Shown piece after piece: positions 1 to 8,754 of a DNA stretch of 64,000 nt. How positions within the stretch are numbered: position 1 is the stretch's first letter; every line of letters begins with the position of its first letter. The position numbers and the translations under genes were made by a program. Origin of the DNA: Deltaproteobacteria bacterium (GTDB lineage: Bacteria; Myxococcota_A; UBA796; GCA-2862545); NCBI GenBank assembly GCA_006226595.1, contig SBGP01000104.1, positions 1 through 64,000 on the forward strand, in the 5' to 3' direction. The notes below the pieces were generated by a model. It saw nothing but the letters and a program-made list of their open reading frames with translations. It had not been told where the DNA came from and did not search any database.

Positions 1-341
1 AACAGCGCGTCCACCTGGTCCAGCGTCAGGCGGACCCGTGGGATCACCCGCTCGAGCGACGGTCCGTCGACGAACTCCATGAGCAGCGCCGGCAGACCGC
101 CGACCTTGAGCACCTCGACCATGCCGACGATGTTCGGGTGCCGCAGGGTCGCCTGCGCGCGACCCTCGCGGATCAGCCGTCCCTGCTGCGATGGACTCGG
201 GCTGTTGAGCACCTTGAGGGCAAAGCGCGCGCCGTCGTCGGTGCGCACGACCCGGTACACGATGGCCATGCCGCCGGCGCCGAGCAGCTGCTCGACGGTG
301 TAGCGGCCAGAAGCCAAGCGCGTCCCCGCCTGTAGGTCCAT
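1..341 (-). CDS. Ser/Thr protein kinase, N-terminal part (cut by window edge)
   Basis: Hanks-type bacterial serine/threonine kinase; only the first 113 codons lie in the window. The ATG is at 339-341. The translation shows a glycine-rich loop (LGAGGMAIVY, about residues 20-29), the ATP-anchoring Lys in FALKVL (about residue 43), the RHPNIV segment that follows helix C, and the hinge LLMEFVDGPSLE. The catalytic and activation loops lie outside the window, so activity cannot be judged. No membrane segment precedes the kinase fold. The gene is divergent from a second kinase at 478, with 136 bp between the two starts. Kinase identity is firm; the substrate is unknown. Confidence 0.88.
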   Translation of the reverse strand, partial: MDLQAGTRLASGRYTVEQLLGAGGMAIVYRVVRTDDGARFALKVLNSPSPSQQGRLIREGRAQATLRHPNIVGMVEVLKVGGLPALLMEFVDGPSLERVIPRVRLTLDQVDAL

Positions 342-455
342 CTACCTTCCCGACGAGCCGCCATGGTGCCACAGGCGCGCGTCGCGCCGGACCCGTTTCG
401 CATGGCCGGAGCCGGAGGCCGATGCCGCAGGCCCTCACGGCCCGGCCTCGCCACG

Positions 456-467
456 CCGGCATGCCGG
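456..467. promoter_or_regulatory. 12-bp perfect palindrome between divergent kinases
   Basis: CCGGCATGCCGG is a perfect palindrome ending 10 bases before the ATG of the membrane kinase at 478 and lying in the divergent region between two kinase genes. It could be an operator. In GC-rich DNA short palindromes occur by chance, so this is only a candidate. No clear Shine-Dalgarno sequence was seen before the 478 start. Confidence 0.25.
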
Positions 468-477
468 AATTGCTAGG

Positions 478-2019
478 ATGGCACGGGGGAGCTTGAACGA
501 CACCGCCACCAGCCTCGGCGCACGACTCGCAGACGGCGACCTGCGCCTTCGCCTGCAGATGACCGGCGCGACCGGCATCGGCGTGTGGTCCGCCGCCCTC
601 GTGTTCGGCCGGCTGCAGCAGGCGCTCGACCCGAGCCTCGCGAGCGGCTTCGCACGCATCGCCGAGCCGCTGTGCCTGCTGGAGATCGCGCTGTGCGGCC
701 TGGTGGTGCTCCTCGCCCGCCGCCTGCCTCCGGAGACGCCTGGACTGCTCGACCTCGGCTACCTCGTGAACTGGGTCGCCGCCCTCGCCGTCGAGCTGGT
801 CATGGGCGCGGTCGAGCTTCCAGTGAACGCGATGCGCGGCACCCCGTGGGCGGTGCTGTTCATCCTCTTCGTGCCGCTCTACCTGCCGCGGGGTCTGCGA
901 GCGACGCTGGGCTGGTGCCTGGCGTTCGCGACGACGCCGCTGATCGCCGTGTGGATGCACTGGGAGTGGTTCGGCACGCCGATGCCTCTGGCCGTGACCC
1001 TGGTTCAGTGGAGCATGGGGCCACTGTTCGCCGTCGGCATGGTCATGGTCCCCGTGTGGCTGCAGACCCGTCAGCGCGAGCGCCTCGAGGCCGCCGAGGC
1101 CCGCATCCGTCAGCTCGGTAGCTACGAGCTCGGCCGCAGCCTGGGTCAGGGCGGCATGGGCGAGGTGTGGGAGGCCTGGCACGAGCTGCTGCCTCGACCC
1201 GCCGCGGTGAAGATCATCCGCGCCGATCCCAGCGATCGCGAGCGTGCGGCGGCACGCTTTCGCGCCGAGGCCCAGGCGATGAGCGGCCTGCAGTCCCCCC
1301 ACACGGTCGAGCTCTACGACTTCGGCGTGAGCCCCGACGGTCGCTTCTTCTATGCGATGGAGCGGCTCGAGGGCGCCGATCTGCGACGTATCGTGCGGGA
1401 CACCGGTCCCCTGCCCCCCGAGCGCGTCGTTCACCTGCTGGTCCAGGTCTGCCGCTCGCTGGAAGAAGCGCATGCCCGACGCCTCGTACACGGCGACGTG
1501 AAGCCCGCCAACCTCTTCGCTTGCCACTACGCGATGGCGTGGGACTTCCTCAAGGTCCTCGACTTCGGCCTCGTGCTGCGCGACCCCGAGGGACGGGGAC
1601 GCATTGCTGGCACCCCCGGCTACCTCGCGCCCGAGCTCTGGGACGGGGGCGACGCGACCCCTCGCTCCGACCTGTACGCACTCGGCTGCACCGCGTGGGA
1701 GCTGCTCGTCGGCGAGCGCCTCTTCGAGGGCACCAGCCAGTCCCTGATCGAAGAGGCACACCGCGAGAAGCAGCCTGACTGGGACGCCCTGCCCGAGCTT
1801 CCGGAGGGTCTGCGGAGCCTGCTCGCCGACCTGCTCGCCAAGTCGCCCGCCGACCGCCCCCTCTCCGCGCGTGAGGTCGAACGGCGGCTCTCGGACATCG
1901 CACTCGACGAGCCGTGGACGGAGGAGCGCGCACGCCTGTGGTGGGTCGCCCACGACTCGCTCGTGATCACCGACACCCGCGAGTACGAGGTCGACACCTG
2001 GGTGTTCGAGGTTCGCTGA
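478..2019 (+). CDS. Membrane-anchored Ser/Thr protein kinase
   Basis: 513 residues. The first ~200 residues hold several hydrophobic segments (around 30-50, 60-80, 95-120, 125-150, 155-175 and 180-200), so the sensor part is polytopic. The kinase domain follows from about residue 212: glycine loop GQGGMGEVW (~219-227), ATP-binding Lys in AAVKII (~245), catalytic HGDVKPAN (H338, D340) and DFG (~362), then the GTPGYLAPELW activation segment. The Arg of the usual HRD motif is Gly here, so activation probably does not depend on activation-loop phosphorylation in the usual RD manner. Kinases with N-terminal rather than C-terminal membrane domains are less common. Signal and substrate are unknown. 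The start at 478 is the first ATG of the frame. Confidence 0.9.
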   Translation: MARGSLNDTATSLGARLADGDLRLRLQMTGATGIGVWSAALVFGRLQQALDPSLASGFARIAEPLCLLEIALCGLVVLLARRLPPETPGLLDLGYLVNWVAALAVELVMGAVELPVNAMRGTPWAVLFILFVPLYLPRGLRATLGWCLAFATTPLIAVWMHWEWFGTPMPLAVTLVQWSMGPLFAVGMVMVPVWLQTRQRERLEAAEARIRQLGSYELGRSLGQGGMGEVWEAWHELLPRPAAVKIIRADPSDRERAAARFRAEAQAMSGLQSPHTVELYDFGVSPDGRFFYAMERLEGADLRRIVRDTGPLPPERVVHLLVQVCRSLEEAHARRLVHGDVKPANLFACHYAMAWDFLKVLDFGLVLRDPEGRGRIAGTPGYLAPELWDGGDATPRSDLYALGCTAWELLVGERLFEGTSQSLIEEAHREKQPDWDALPELPEGLRSLLADLLAKSPADRPLSAREVERRLSDIALDEPWTEERARLWWVAHDSLVITDTREYEVDTWVFEVR

Positions 2020-2025
2020 CCGCGC

Positions 2026-2445
2026 TCACAGCGCCAGGAACATCGCGACCACCATGCCGATCATCCCGAGGATCTGCAGGAAGAAGAAGCTGAAGCGCAC
2101 GGTGGCGACGACGTCCGTCTGCACGAGGGTGATGTGCACCAGGCTGTGCACGACGCGCGCGCCGAGCACGAACAGCGCGAGCCCGTCAACCCACGGCGAG
2201 CGCACTCCGGACTGGTCCACCGCGTACACGATGGCGCCGAACACGGGCAGGTTTTCGACGGCGTTGAGATGGGCTCGCATGGCCCGGCGATACCAGTCCG
2301 CGCCGACGTTCGGGTCCGCGGTCCACTCCCCCGGACGCGAGCGGCCCGTGAGGATGCGGCTCCAGCGGTAATACCCGATGGTCACCGAGAGGATGAGCAC
2401 GGTCCACAGCGCAAAGCCAAGCAACGCAAACGTCGGAGTCGACAC
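2026..2445 (-). CDS. MAPEG family membrane protein
   Basis: 139 residues with about four hydrophobic helices, the size of MAPEG proteins (membrane-associated proteins in eicosanoid and glutathione metabolism). The family signature is visible as RAMRAHLNAVENLPVF at about residues 54-69, and VVHSLVHI follows in the third helix. Bacterial members may be glutathione transferases, but the reaction here cannot be inferred. The start is GTG at 2443-2445 with GGAGG a few bases upstream; that ribosome-binding site lies inside a short hairpin (2446-2461). The gene is 21 bp downstream of the M23 protein gene on the same strand and its end faces the kinase gene. Confidence 0.85.
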   Translation of the reverse strand: MSTPTFALLGFALWTVLILSVTIGYYRWSRILTGRSRPGEWTADPNVGADWYRRAMRAHLNAVENLPVFGAIVYAVDQSGVRSPWVDGLALFVLGARVVHSLVHITLVQTDVVATVRFSFFFLQILGMIGMVVAMFLAL

Positions 2446-2461
2446 GGAGCCTCCAGGCTCC
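2446..2461 (-). promoter_or_regulatory. Hairpin overlapping the MAPEG ribosome-binding site
   Basis: The 16-base inverted repeat GGAGCCT-cc-AGGCTCC (plus-strand reading) fills the gap between the M23 gene stop and the MAPEG GTG start. On the transcript it folds as a 6-bp stem with a TGGA loop and holds part of the GGAGG ribosome-binding sequence. It may tune MAPEG translation or terminate part of the upstream transcript. There is no T-run. Confidence 0.35.
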
Positions 2462-2466
2462 CCGGC

Positions 2467-4449
2467 CTATCCGCGTGGTCTGCGGGGCACCATCCGTCGG
2501 CGTCGCCAGGACACGGCCCCAAGCGCAACCAGCCACATCGCGCGGCTACCACCCGAACCATGACCACAGCCACAGCCCGGCTCGGCGGGCGCGTCGCCGC
2601 CGCCGCCCCCGGAGTCCGAATCTACGGGGCGATCGCTGTCCCCGTTCCCGCCGCTGTCACCGCTGTCGCCACCGGAGTCCTCGAACGCACGGGTACAGGG
2701 TGGCGCATCGCGCGTGCCACAGCTGCGGCCGCCCGACCAGATCGAGCCGTACACCGCGGGTGCATCCGCTCCGTCGGCATTGGTGAGCCCGGAGAGCACG
2801 AACTGTCCAGAGAACCCGGTGCCCTGCGACGGGATGCAGCGCCAGCCCTGCGAACCTCGCCCACACGCGTCGGCCAGCCCATCCCCGGTCGCATCGGCAA
2901 GGCGGATGGAGTGCATGTACGAGGGCGCCGTCCAGCCCTGCGCATCGGACCACGTCGGCCCGGCGATCTGCGTGGTGTTCGAGCCGTCCCAGGTCCAGCA
3001 GTAGAGCCCGGCATCGCCGCGCGCGCACACGTCGAAGGACCCGTCCCCATCGACATCTTCGACCCGGATGGTGTGAAAGTTCGAGGGGTCGCTCCACCCC
3101 CGATCGTTGCTGAGCGGAGCGACGATGGACGAGGGCGAGGCAAAGCTGGCGCCATCGGACAGGCCGCAGCGAAATCCGGCCGAGGACCGCACGCAGGGCT
3201 CCTGCTTGCCGTCGCCGTCCACGTCCGCGAGCCGAAAGGTGCTCCAGTAGTGGAAGGGCGAGAAGCCGCGGGAGTCGCTCCAGTCGATCTCGATGGGCGT
3301 GGTCGCGAAGCCCTGTGCCGTACTCAGGTGGCAGTCCACGCCATCGGCACGACGCAGACACACGTCGGCCCGGCCGTCGCCGTCGAGGTCGCCCGTTCGC
3401 AGCGTGCCGTAGTAGGTCGCGCCGGACTGCTCGGCGGCCGCCCATGGCGGCCCCTCGAACGAGGTCTCGAAGGCGCGCCCGTTGGACAGGTAGCAGCGAA
3501 GCCCTTGCGCTTCGAGCAAGCACAGGTCGTCCCCGCCATCGCCGTTGACGTCGGCGAGGCGCAGCGACGTGTACCGCGCCGGGTCGGAGAATCCCGCCTC
3601 GGCCGTGAGCCCACTCCGCCAGACGGTCGGGAGCCCAAAGCCCGCGCCGTCGGAGAGTGCACACACCATGTCCTGGCCGTCCCAGCCGCACACGTCCGCG
3701 AAGCCGTTGGCGTCGAGGTCCCCCATGCGCAGGGTCGCGAAGCGCTCCGGGGCGTCCCAGCCGGCGGCACTCGTCCACGCCACCGGCGTCCATGGCGCGT
3801 CCCAGCTCGCCTCACGCGCGGGCCAACACCGGAAGCCGTCGGTCTCGAGGGCGCAGGTGTCGGCCTTTCCGTCGCCGTCGACGTCGGTGGTGCTCGGGCG
3901 CGCGTACACCGGCGCGGTCACGTGCAGGTAGTCGAGCTCGCAGGTGGTCGCATCGTCGATCAGCCCGTTGCAGTCGTCATCCTCGCCATTACAGGTCTCG
4001 GGCTCGGGCCCGCGAGAGGTGATGAACGTGTACGGATCGACGGTCGTCCCGGTGTACCAGCCATCGACGTGGTCCGCCATGGTCAGGTGAAGGTGCGCGC
4101 CGTTCGAGCAACTGCCGGTGTTGCCGACCGCACCCACGGCATCGCCGATGGTGACGAGCGTGCCCACCGCGAGCGGAGACGCAGACTGGAGGTGCGCGTA
4201 GCCCGAGAACCAGCCATCCGGGTGCTCGACGACCACGACGTTGCCCAGGCAGTTCGACCACTGGTTGACGACCACGCGACCGTTGCTGACGGCTGGAATC
4301 GGCGTGCCTGCGGCCTGCGGGAAGTCGACCCCGCGGTGCGGATTGGTGCGCCCGCAGCAGGTGGAGCCCCACCCATCCGAGAGGTTGGGGTTGCTGAAAG
4401 GAAGTTCGTAGCAGCCGCCGAAGGCGAGTCCGATCGCGAGCAGGAACAC
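2467..4449 (-). CDS. Secreted M23 metallopeptidase with FG-GAP repeats and MYXO-CTERM-like tail
   Basis: 660 residues. A short lipoprotein-like leader (hydrophobic stretch ending GGC at residue 13) precedes an M23/LytM domain (~25-150) with the zinc ligands in HRGVDF and HLHL. A MopE-like CNGEDDDCNGLIDD segment follows at ~157-170. The middle (~180-570) consists of repeated units with a DxDGDGxxD calcium-binding core, typical of VCBS/FG-GAP propellers. The end is Gly/Ser/Asp-rich, then GCGCG, a short hydrophobic stretch and RRRR, the layout of MYXO-CTERM sorting signals. M23 domains in this family cut peptidoglycan cross-bridges or act as inactive LytM scaffolds. The start is GTG (4447-4449) with GGGAGG upstream. 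The protein is probably surface displayed. Confidence 0.87.
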   Translation of the reverse strand: MFLLAIGLAFGGCYELPFSNPNLSDGWGSTCCGRTNPHRGVDFPQAAGTPIPAVSNGRVVVNQWSNCLGNVVVVEHPDGWFSGYAHLQSASPLAVGTLVTIGDAVGAVGNTGSCSNGAHLHLTMADHVDGWYTGTTVDPYTFITSRGPEPETCNGEDDDCNGLIDDATTCELDYLHVTAPVYARPSTTDVDGDGKADTCALETDGFRCWPAREASWDAPWTPVAWTSAAGWDAPERFATLRMGDLDANGFADVCGWDGQDMVCALSDGAGFGLPTVWRSGLTAEAGFSDPARYTSLRLADVNGDGGDDLCLLEAQGLRCYLSNGRAFETSFEGPPWAAAEQSGATYYGTLRTGDLDGDGRADVCLRRADGVDCHLSTAQGFATTPIEIDWSDSRGFSPFHYWSTFRLADVDGDGKQEPCVRSSAGFRCGLSDGASFASPSSIVAPLSNDRGWSDPSNFHTIRVEDVDGDGSFDVCARGDAGLYCWTWDGSNTTQIAGPTWSDAQGWTAPSYMHSIRLADATGDGLADACGRGSQGWRCIPSQGTGFSGQFVLSGLTNADGADAPAVYGSIWSGGRSCGTRDAPPCTRAFEDSGGDSGDSGGNGDSDRPVDSDSGGGGGDAPAEPGCGCGHGSGGSRAMWLVALGAVSWRRRRMVPRRPRG

Positions 4450-4500
4450 CGCGCCTCCCAGCCGCGAATGTTACCTCGGGCGCCGACTCGTGGAGGCCGA

Positions 4501-4932
4501 ATGAACGGAGAGAACGCCTACATGCTCGCCAACGCCTCGGTGGCGCCCTTCTGGCTGTGCATGATGCTCGCGCCACGCGCGGCCCTCACCCGACGCTTCG
4601 TCGCATCCCCTCTCGTGCCGCTGGTCTACGCCGCCGTGTACACGGTGATGATCGCGACGACGCTTGTGTCGCCCGCGGGCGGAACCATGAGCTCGATGGC
4701 CGGGCTGCGCGTGTCCTTCGAGAGCGACTTCGTGCTGCTCATGGCGTGGACGCACTACCTGTGCTTCGACATGCTCATCGGTATGTGGGAAGTGCGGGAC
4801 TCGGAGCGCTACGGCCTGTCCCCGTGGCGGCTCGCGCCATGCCTTGCCCTCACGCTGATGGCGGGCCCGGCGGGGTTCCTGGCATATGTGGCGGTGCGCT
4901 GGTTCCACACGCGGGAGCTCGCGCTGAGCTGA
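4501..4932 (+). CDS. ABA4-like (DUF4281) membrane protein
   Basis: 143 residues with about four hydrophobic helices. The spacing of FWLCMMLAPRAALTRR, MAWTHYLCFDMLIG and a late GPAGFLAYV matches the ABA4-like/DUF4281 family. The plant founder (ABA4) is needed for neoxanthin formation; the role of bacterial members is mostly unknown and a carotenoid role here is only a possibility. The start ATG at 4501 has GGAGG upstream. It is divergent from the M23 gene (51 bp between starts) and ends 7 bp before the convergent ABC transporter ATPase. Confidence 0.75.
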   Translation: MNGENAYMLANASVAPFWLCMMLAPRAALTRRFVASPLVPLVYAAVYTVMIATTLVSPAGGTMSSMAGLRVSFESDFVLLMAWTHYLCFDMLIGMWEVRDSERYGLSPWRLAPCLALTLMAGPAGFLAYVAVRWFHTRELALS

Positions 4933-4939
4933 CCCCGCG

Positions 4940-5656
4940 TCAGCGCAGGACATCCTCGGGCGGGCCATCGGCGACGAGGTGGCCGTCCACCATGCGCAGG
5001 ACGCGTCGGCAGCGGCGGGCGATGTCCGGGTCGTGGGTGACGATGACGAAGGTCGTGCGCTCGCGGCGGTTCCAGTCGACGAGAAAGTCCATGACCCGCA
5101 TGCTGCTCTCGGTGTCGAGGTTGCCGGTCGGCTCGTCCGCATACACCACGAGCGGGCTGTTCATCAGCGCGCGCACGACCGCGACCCGCTGCTGCATGCC
5201 GCCCGAGAGCTGCCGCGCGTAGCGATCGGCCTGATCGGCGAGCCCCACGTGACCGAGCAGGTCCACGGCCCGTGGCCGCTGCGTGGGGGCCAGGGCGCCC
5301 TCGCGGGCGGCGGCCGGGAGCATGACGTTCTCGGCGACGGTGAGCCCGGGGAGCAGGTGGTGAAACTGGAACACGAAGCCGAGGACCTCGGCGCGCAGCG
5401 AGGTGAGCTCGGCGTCGGACATGTCACTCACGTCGCGCCCGCGGATGCGCAGGATACCCGTCGTCGCGCGGTCCAGCAGACCGAGGATGTTGAGCAGCGT
5501 GCTCTTTCCGGAGCCGGAAGGGCCAACCAGTGCCACCAGCTCGCCGCGCCGGAGCGTGAGGTCGATGCCGTGCAGCACCTCGACCCGCGTCTCGGGTGCC
5601 TCCCCGAAGGACTTATGCACCCCGGAGAGCTCGACCAGGACGTCGTCGTCGCTCAC
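4940..5656 (-). CDS. ABC transporter ATP-binding protein, LolD/MacB type
   Basis: 238 residues. It has Walker A GPSGSGKST (~43-51), the Q-loop in FVFQFHHLLPGLT, the signature LSGGMQQRVAVVRAL, Walker B VVYADEPTGNLD and the switch His in THDPD. The arrangement and length match LolD/MacB-type ATPases that power FtsX-fold permeases. The GTG start (5654-5656) overlaps the permease stop by four bases (GTGA), so the two are translationally coupled. It is the third gene of an adaptor-permease-ATPase operon read right to left. Confidence 0.92.
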   Translation of the reverse strand: MSDDDVLVELSGVHKSFGEAPETRVEVLHGIDLTLRRGELVALVGPSGSGKSTLLNILGLLDRATTGILRIRGRDVSDMSDAELTSLRAEVLGFVFQFHHLLPGLTVAENVMLPAAAREGALAPTQRPRAVDLLGHVGLADQADRYARQLSGGMQQRVAVVRALMNSPLVVYADEPTGNLDTESSMRVMDFLVDWNRRERTTFVIVTHDPDIARRCRRVLRMVDGHLVADGPPEDVLR

Positions 5657-6846
5657 TCGTCCCCCCGGATGGCGGCCGCCGGGTCCATGCGTGCCGCCGT
5701 GCGCGCCGGCCACAACGCGGCGCCCAACCCCGTGAGCAGGCTGATGGCCAGCGCCTGGAGCGCGGTGCTCGGACCGACGACGATGTCGAAGGGCACGACC
5801 CTCTCGAGCATGCCGCCCACGAGCATGCCGAGAGCGGTGCCGAGCAGGGCGCCACCGATGCCGAGGAGCGCGCCCTGCCACAGGAAGGTGGCGAGAATCG
5901 TCCTCGCGCGCACCCCCATCGCACGGAGGATGCCGATCTGGCCTCGGCGCTGGACCACGGTCACCGCGAGCACGCTGGCGATGCCCATGGCCACCGCGAG
6001 CAAGGTGAACACGCGGATGAGCGTGGTCGACTGCGACTGCGCCGAGAGCGCGGTGAGCAGGGCGCCATTGCGCGCCATCCAGCTCTCCGCGGTCAGCCCC
6101 GTCCGCGCCGCGACCCTTTCCGCCACCTCGTCCGCAGCGAACAGCTCGTCGACGGTCGCATCGATCGAGCTGATGTCGCCGGGTCTTCCGAGCAGCGACT
6201 GAGCCGTGCGCAGGCTCGTGACGACCCACTGGCCATCCACCGCGTCCGAGCCGAGCTCGAAGATGCCCACCACGCGGACACTCGCCTCGCCGGCGCTGGT
6301 GCGGATGCGCATCGGCCGGCCCAGCGCGAGTCCCAGCTCCTCGGCGAGCACCGAGCCAATCACGACCTGGTCCGCGTCCGGCCGCCAGCTCCCCTCCACC
6401 AGGTTCGCGGGGATGTCGATGATGCGCCGAAGCCGCGTGGGGTCGGCGCCCACGACGCGAATGGCCTGTTGCCCACCACCGCGGATCGCCAGCCCGGAAC
6501 CCGCGAGCGTCGGACACGCGGCGCGCACGCCCGGCGTGGCCTCGACCCGCTCCAGTGCGCGCTGCCACTGGTCGAACGGCTTCTGACGGGGCTCGGGCTG
6601 GACCACCGTGCGCAGCACGAGGCGTCCTTCGGGGTGGACCAGCGGCTGCGGCGGCATCGGCTCGTCGAGCACCGAGATGTGCGCCTGGCTGCCGAGCGTC
6701 TTCGCGACCATGTTCTGCTCCACGCCGAGCATCGTCGCCGTGATGAACACGTACGCGGCGACGCCGACCGTCACGCCGGCCAGGATCAGGCTCGTCTGGG
6801 TGCGTCCCTCGCCGAGAAACCGCAGCGCGAGCTGGAGCGCCAGCAC
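5653..6846 (-). CDS. FtsX-family ABC permease (MacB/LolE-like)
   Basis: 397 residues. One N-terminal transmembrane helix (~18-38), a large periplasmic domain (~40-265) with MacB-PCD-like features, and three C-terminal helices (~275-300, 322-350, 360-380): the 1+3 layout of FtsX/LolE permeases. The start is GTG (6844-6846), immediately after the TGA of the upstream adaptor gene. The gene is flanked by a periplasmic adaptor and a LolD/MacB-type ATPase, so the complex is probably a tripartite-like exporter for a peptide, lipid or lipoprotein. The substrate cannot be read from the sequence. Confidence 0.9.
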   Translation of the reverse strand: MLALQLALRFLGEGRTQTSLILAGVTVGVAAYVFITATMLGVEQNMVAKTLGSQAHISVLDEPMPPQPLVHPEGRLVLRTVVQPEPRQKPFDQWQRALERVEATPGVRAACPTLAGSGLAIRGGGQQAIRVVGADPTRLRRIIDIPANLVEGSWRPDADQVVIGSVLAEELGLALGRPMRIRTSAGEASVRVVGIFELGSDAVDGQWVVTSLRTAQSLLGRPGDISSIDATVDELFAADEVAERVAARTGLTAESWMARNGALLTALSAQSQSTTLIRVFTLLAVAMGIASVLAVTVVQRRGQIGILRAMGVRARTILATFLWQGALLGIGGALLGTALGMLVGGMLERVVPFDIVVGPSTALQALAISLLTGLGAALWPARTAARMDPAAAIRGDE

Positions 6847-8076
6847 TCAGTCCTCCACGCGAATGGCGGGGCGCGGCTCGCGCGCACGTACCGGCTCCCC
6901 CGGCTCCACGGCGACGTCGGGGGCGAGCACGGCATCGTCCTCGGCCAGACCCGAGGTGATCTCGACGGTCTCGGTGCCCTCCAGACCGAGGCCCACCGGC
7001 ACGCGCACGGCCGCCCCGTCACGCGCGACCAGCACCCAGGGCTCGCGGCTTCCCAGGTCGCGAACGAGCCAGGTGGGGAGGACCAGTGCGTCGTCGCGCT
7101 CGCCGAGGATGACCTCGACGGTGGCGGTCATGTCCGGACGCAGCGCGAGATCGTCGACCTCGCCGGTGAGCGCGAGCCGCACCTCCACGGTGCCCCGCGT
7201 GGCGTCGACCCGGGGGGCCATGCGCGACACACGCGCATACAGCGGTCGGTCCGGAAAGGCCTCGGTGACGACCATGGCCTGCTGGTCGATGGCGAGCTGG
7301 CCGAGATGGAACTCGTCCGGCGTGATGCGGACCTCGAGGTCCCCCTCGCCAGCGAACTGCAGCAGCACGTCCCCCGGGCGCACGACCTGGCCCACCTCGA
7401 CGTGGCGCTCGAGCACCCGTCCGCGAGACGGGGCCCGGAGTCGCGTGCGCTCGAGGCCGGCCTGCGCGAGCTCGAGGGCGGCTTGCGCACGGGCCAGAGA
7501 TGCGGCGGCCGACGCCGTATCGGCGCCCGCCGGGTCCGTGGCCGCGGCCTCGAGCTGGGCCGCGACGAGCTGGCTTCGCGCCACGTCCCGTCGCTGACGC
7601 GCCGCATCGTGCTCGGCCTCGGCGAGGAAGCCGTCGACGAAGAGCTCGTCCGCCCTCGCAAACTGTCGATCGGCCTCCTCGGCGTTCACGCGCGCCTGCT
7701 CGAGGCGCTCTCCAGCCACCCGCCGGCCCACGCCGCGTATGCGCCGCAAGCGAGCGGCCGCCTCCGCCACCTGAGCCTCGGACTCCCGAACCCTTGCGGC
7801 GGCCTCGTCGTCGGCGAGTCGCACGAGGAGCACGCCTTCGTCGACGACATCCCCCTCTTCGACCGCGACCTCGGCCACCGTGCTCTGGACGAGGGCCCCA
7901 AGCTGGACGCGAGCCGGGGACGCGAGCCTCCCCGTGACCAGCAAGGTCTGGGTGATCGGCTGCCGAACTGGCAGGTACGCGACGGCGCGCGGCCCCTGCT
8001 GCTGGCGGCCCCACAGGAGCCCACCGCCCAGCACGAGCAGGACGACGAGGACGATGGCGAGGGCGCGGCGCGGCAT
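6847..8076 (-). CDS. Periplasmic adaptor protein (HlyD/MacA-like)
   Basis: 409 residues from the ATG at 8074-8076. That start places a basic MPRR and a hydrophobic anchor (~4-20) at the N-terminus; the frame remains open further upstream but without coding character. After a lipoyl-like half-motif (VTGRLASPARVQLGALVQS) comes a long Ala/Glu/Arg-rich coiled-coil hairpin (~95-225), then the second lipoyl half (TRLRAPSRGRVLERHVEVGQVV) and beta-barrel and membrane-proximal segments. This is the standard adaptor layout. It is the first gene of the export operon. No strong Shine-Dalgarno sequence is visible at the chosen start. Confidence 0.88.
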   Translation of the reverse strand: MPRRALAIVLVVLLVLGGGLLWGRQQQGPRAVAYLPVRQPITQTLLVTGRLASPARVQLGALVQSTVAEVAVEEGDVVDEGVLLVRLADDEAAARVRESEAQVAEAAARLRRIRGVGRRVAGERLEQARVNAEEADRQFARADELFVDGFLAEAEHDAARQRRDVARSQLVAAQLEAAATDPAGADTASAAASLARAQAALELAQAGLERTRLRAPSRGRVLERHVEVGQVVRPGDVLLQFAGEGDLEVRITPDEFHLGQLAIDQQAMVVTEAFPDRPLYARVSRMAPRVDATRGTVEVRLALTGEVDDLALRPDMTATVEVILGERDDALVLPTWLVRDLGSREPWVLVARDGAAVRVPVGLGLEGTETVEITSGLAEDDAVLAPDVAVEPGEPVRAREPRPAIRVED

Positions 8077-8181
8077 GGGGGAAGTGTAGCGCTGTCGGCG
8101 GGGGGCGAGCGTGTCCCGAAGCCACACGCCATCGACACGGTACGGGCGCACCGCCGCGGTTGGCGCCCTCCGCCCCATGGT

Positions 8182-8193
8182 GGGGAATTCCCC
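8182..8193. promoter_or_regulatory. 12-bp palindrome in divergent promoter region
   Basis: GGGGAATTCCCC is a perfect palindrome in the 261-bp region between the divergent adaptor gene (start 8076) and globin gene (start 8338). It could be an operator for either gene. The rest of the region shows no repeat or further gene that I can support. Confidence 0.3.
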
Positions 8194-8337
8194 CATGCCG
8201 TCTCCAGGCGACGCCTCGTCTCCTCCCTCCGCCAACCAGGCCGATCCACGAAGCAGCGGCTGCGTGAGTTGGACATCCAGCGCCGGGGCTCCCTAGGCTC
8301 GGAAACCCGTCGGCGCGTGCCGCCACCAGGAGTCCCC

Positions 8338-8754
8338 ATGAGCCTTCAGCCCGAGCTACTGCGCCAGTCCATCGCCATCGCCGCCGAGCGGGAGCCGGTG
8401 ATCACCAAGCGGTTCTACGCGATCTTCTTCGAGCGCTACCCCCAGGTGCGCCCGCTGTTCAGCCGCAACGCACCGGAGACCCAGCAGGAGATGCTTCAGG
8501 CCACGATCCTTGCGGCGCTCGATCATCTCGATGACCCGGACTGGCTCACGACCAACGTGAAGGCGCTCGGCCGTCAGCACGTCGCCTATGGCGTCACGGA
8601 CGAGATGTATCCGTGGGTCGGCGAGTGCCTGATCGCCGCGCTCGCCGAGCTGTGCGGCGACGAATGGACCCCCGAGCACGAGGCCTCGTGGGCGGCGGTC
8701 TATGGGGTGCTCACCGACCTCGCCCTCGCCGGAGCCGCCGAGGCGCGCGGCTAG
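8338..8754 (+). CDS. Single-domain globin
   Basis: 138 residues, the length of bacterial single-domain haemoglobins. Helix patterns of the globin fold are visible: VITKRFYAIFFERYPQVRPLF matches the B/C/CD region including the conserved Phe, and LGRQHVAYGV carries the expected proximal (F8) His at about residue 82. Such proteins bind oxygen or detoxify NO. The start ATG has AGGAG eight bases upstream. The stop overlaps the stop of the convergent LOV kinase (CTAG). There is no reductase domain, so it is not a full flavohaemoglobin. Confidence 0.85.
   Translation: MSLQPELLRQSIAIAAEREPVITKRFYAIFFERYPQVRPLFSRNAPETQQEMLQATILAALDHLDDPDWLTTNVKALGRQHVAYGVTDEMYPWVGECLIAALAELCGDEWTPEHEASWAAVYGVLTDLALAGAAEARG

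Noticed and set aside
2134-4500. Long plus-strand open frame continuous with the ABA4-like gene
   Set aside because: Codon content is the complement of the M23 gene on the other strand; the real gene starts at 4501 with its own ribosome-binding site.
5596-8337. Long plus-strand open frame fused to the globin
   Set aside because: It runs opposite the export operon; the globin has its own start at 8338 with AGGAG.
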